DNA of 64,000 nt from Bedellia somnulentella. Taxonomy: Eukaryota; Arthropoda; Insecta; Lepidoptera; Bedelliidae. This document shows positions 63,090-64,000 of this stretch, one piece after another; position 1 is the stretch's first letter, and each line of letters begins with the position of its first letter. The stretch covers positions 124,001 to 188,000 of the forward strand of contig OY755171.1 of NCBI GenBank assembly GCA_963576735.1, read 5' to 3'. A model generated the notes under the pieces. The model had not been told where the DNA came from, ran no database searches, and was given only the letters and a program-made list of their open reading frames with translations. The position numbers and the translations under genes are program-made.

Positions 63090-64000
63090 GTAAGTTGACA
63101 TTTTAATTCCCTTTTAAAACTTTCTTAAATCAGTTAAGCTACGTGAAAAATAATTAAATAGGAATCAGAAAGGTATTGGAGAAATAAGATAATTACTATG
63201 AAATTCTATAAATATTATATTTTAGTTATATTTTGCTAGAACGGATCATATTTATTTGCAAATTTTTATCGGTATATTTGGTATTGCTGGCAGTTCTATT
63301 AATTTGTTGCTATATTATTATCTAACTATATATACATCTAACGCACATATTTAACCTCATTTACTTTTCCTTCGCATATGGTGGTCCCATAGATTTAGTA
63401 TGCTATACTTTCGTTTATAGATTGGCAAAACAAAGACGACAGACGAGACCAAAAAAAAGCACAATAGTGTGCGTAAATGCGTGTGTGTGCGTTAGTTGGG
63501 CGGATTCCATACTAGCACTATTAAAATTGATAAAAATTCACGTATATGTTGTTTTTTCCAAATTGTAAACTTTTCAGTAATTGTAATATAATGATGATAG
63601 GAGATATTTTTATCATATATTTGCATTGAAAACTTTGGTTTAAGATCTATAATAAAGCGCATAGGCTGTTAATTATAACAATCTTAATTTGGACATGAAT
63701 GGCTTAAAATTTTCTGTTAGCCAAATAATATGTATTTGAATTACATTATGTGCTGTTAAATATTAATAATTTTATCAAAAAATCACCAAAGTTAAGACTT
63801 AAATACCAGGATTAACGTAAATAGGACAATTATTTTCTTTCATGTTTGATGCCAAAACCGTTATAGGCTGTTATCGTGCCTTTGTCGACGTTTATGCTAT
63901 GACGTTTGTCACTTAATGCCAATCTATGGGTTCTATATCTATGGGTGGTCTAATGGAACTTTTATGATAGAAAATTGCGGCGATTTCAAGTATACGAATA
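63090..64000. other. Start of the next intron
   Basis: No further micro-exon, repeat or coding signal found up to the window edge. Confidence 0.45.

Noticed and set aside
9010..63089. CRISPR array, bacterial operon or virus
   Set aside because: No spaced direct repeats of CRISPR type, no bacterial gene organisation, and no viral coding sequences recognised.

Overview
This is a eukaryotic, AT-rich, intron- and transposon-dominated window, most likely from a moth or butterfly (Lepidoptera). The reasons are a Dong/R4-type retrotransposon sitting in an (AAT)n tract, LINE 3' ends joined to CCTAA telomere-type repeats, many Helitrons ending in CTAG|T, RTE LINEs with (ATGT)n tails, a repeat beginning and ending with the 'ggttccgt...acggaaccctaa' motif that I associate with lepidopteran genomes, and no sign of bacterial gene organisation. 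The species assignment is an inference.

The important content is one host gene on the + strand that starts at about 9010 and runs off the right end. Exon 1 (9010-9048) and exon 2 (12815-12850) together encode a 25-residue secretory signal peptide. They are followed by 43 micro-exons of exactly 6 or 9 nt, each lying between a pyrimidine-rich ...CAG/TAG acceptor and, in 35 of 43 cases, a perfect GTAAGT donor. In the phase fixed by exons 1 and 2, every micro-exon encodes two or three amino acids, none encodes a stop, and about one residue in five is Trp or Tyr. About 121 codons are thus spread over 54 kb. The exon order repeats. Roughly exons 5-20 and 28-45 align as two tandem units (RC/RY, YD/YD, WI/YD, EGN/KGT, ST/HK, VD/SN, -/WN, GY/GY, WQ/WK, YA/YV, GY/GY), which independently supports both the exons and the phase. 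All introns are phase 0 and all exons are multiples of 3, so any exon could be skipped without a frameshift. I do not recognise the protein family. The architecture resembles micro-exon genes of schistosomes and the many-exon secreted bicycle genes of aphids, but I see no sequence link to either.

The rest is repetitive DNA, mostly inside the introns. Region 1-4100 holds two decayed LINE copies with RT/RNase H remnants, ending in poly(A)-CCTAA, and a histone H1-like fragment. Region 4596-8471 is a complete MULE transposon with 55-bp terminal repeats, a 9-bp target duplication and broken FLYWCH and MULE transposase reading frames; it is interrupted by a Helitron and a lepidopteran repeat. Intron 1 holds a jockey/CR1-like LINE (minus strand). 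Introns from 13 kb to 45 kb are peppered with a tRNA-headed SINE (family A below), a second SINE (family B) whose 3' end matches that of an RTE LINE, and several MITEs. The 11.5-kb intron from 45139 to 56645 contains a nested stack: a 63-bp satellite made from LINE 3' ends, interrupted by Helitron-in-Helitron-with-long-TIR-transposon and by a dead mariner, followed by a Dong element inserted in the (AAT)n tail of another LINE. The last introns carry RTE copies with clear target duplications, one of them a twin-primed 5' inversion.
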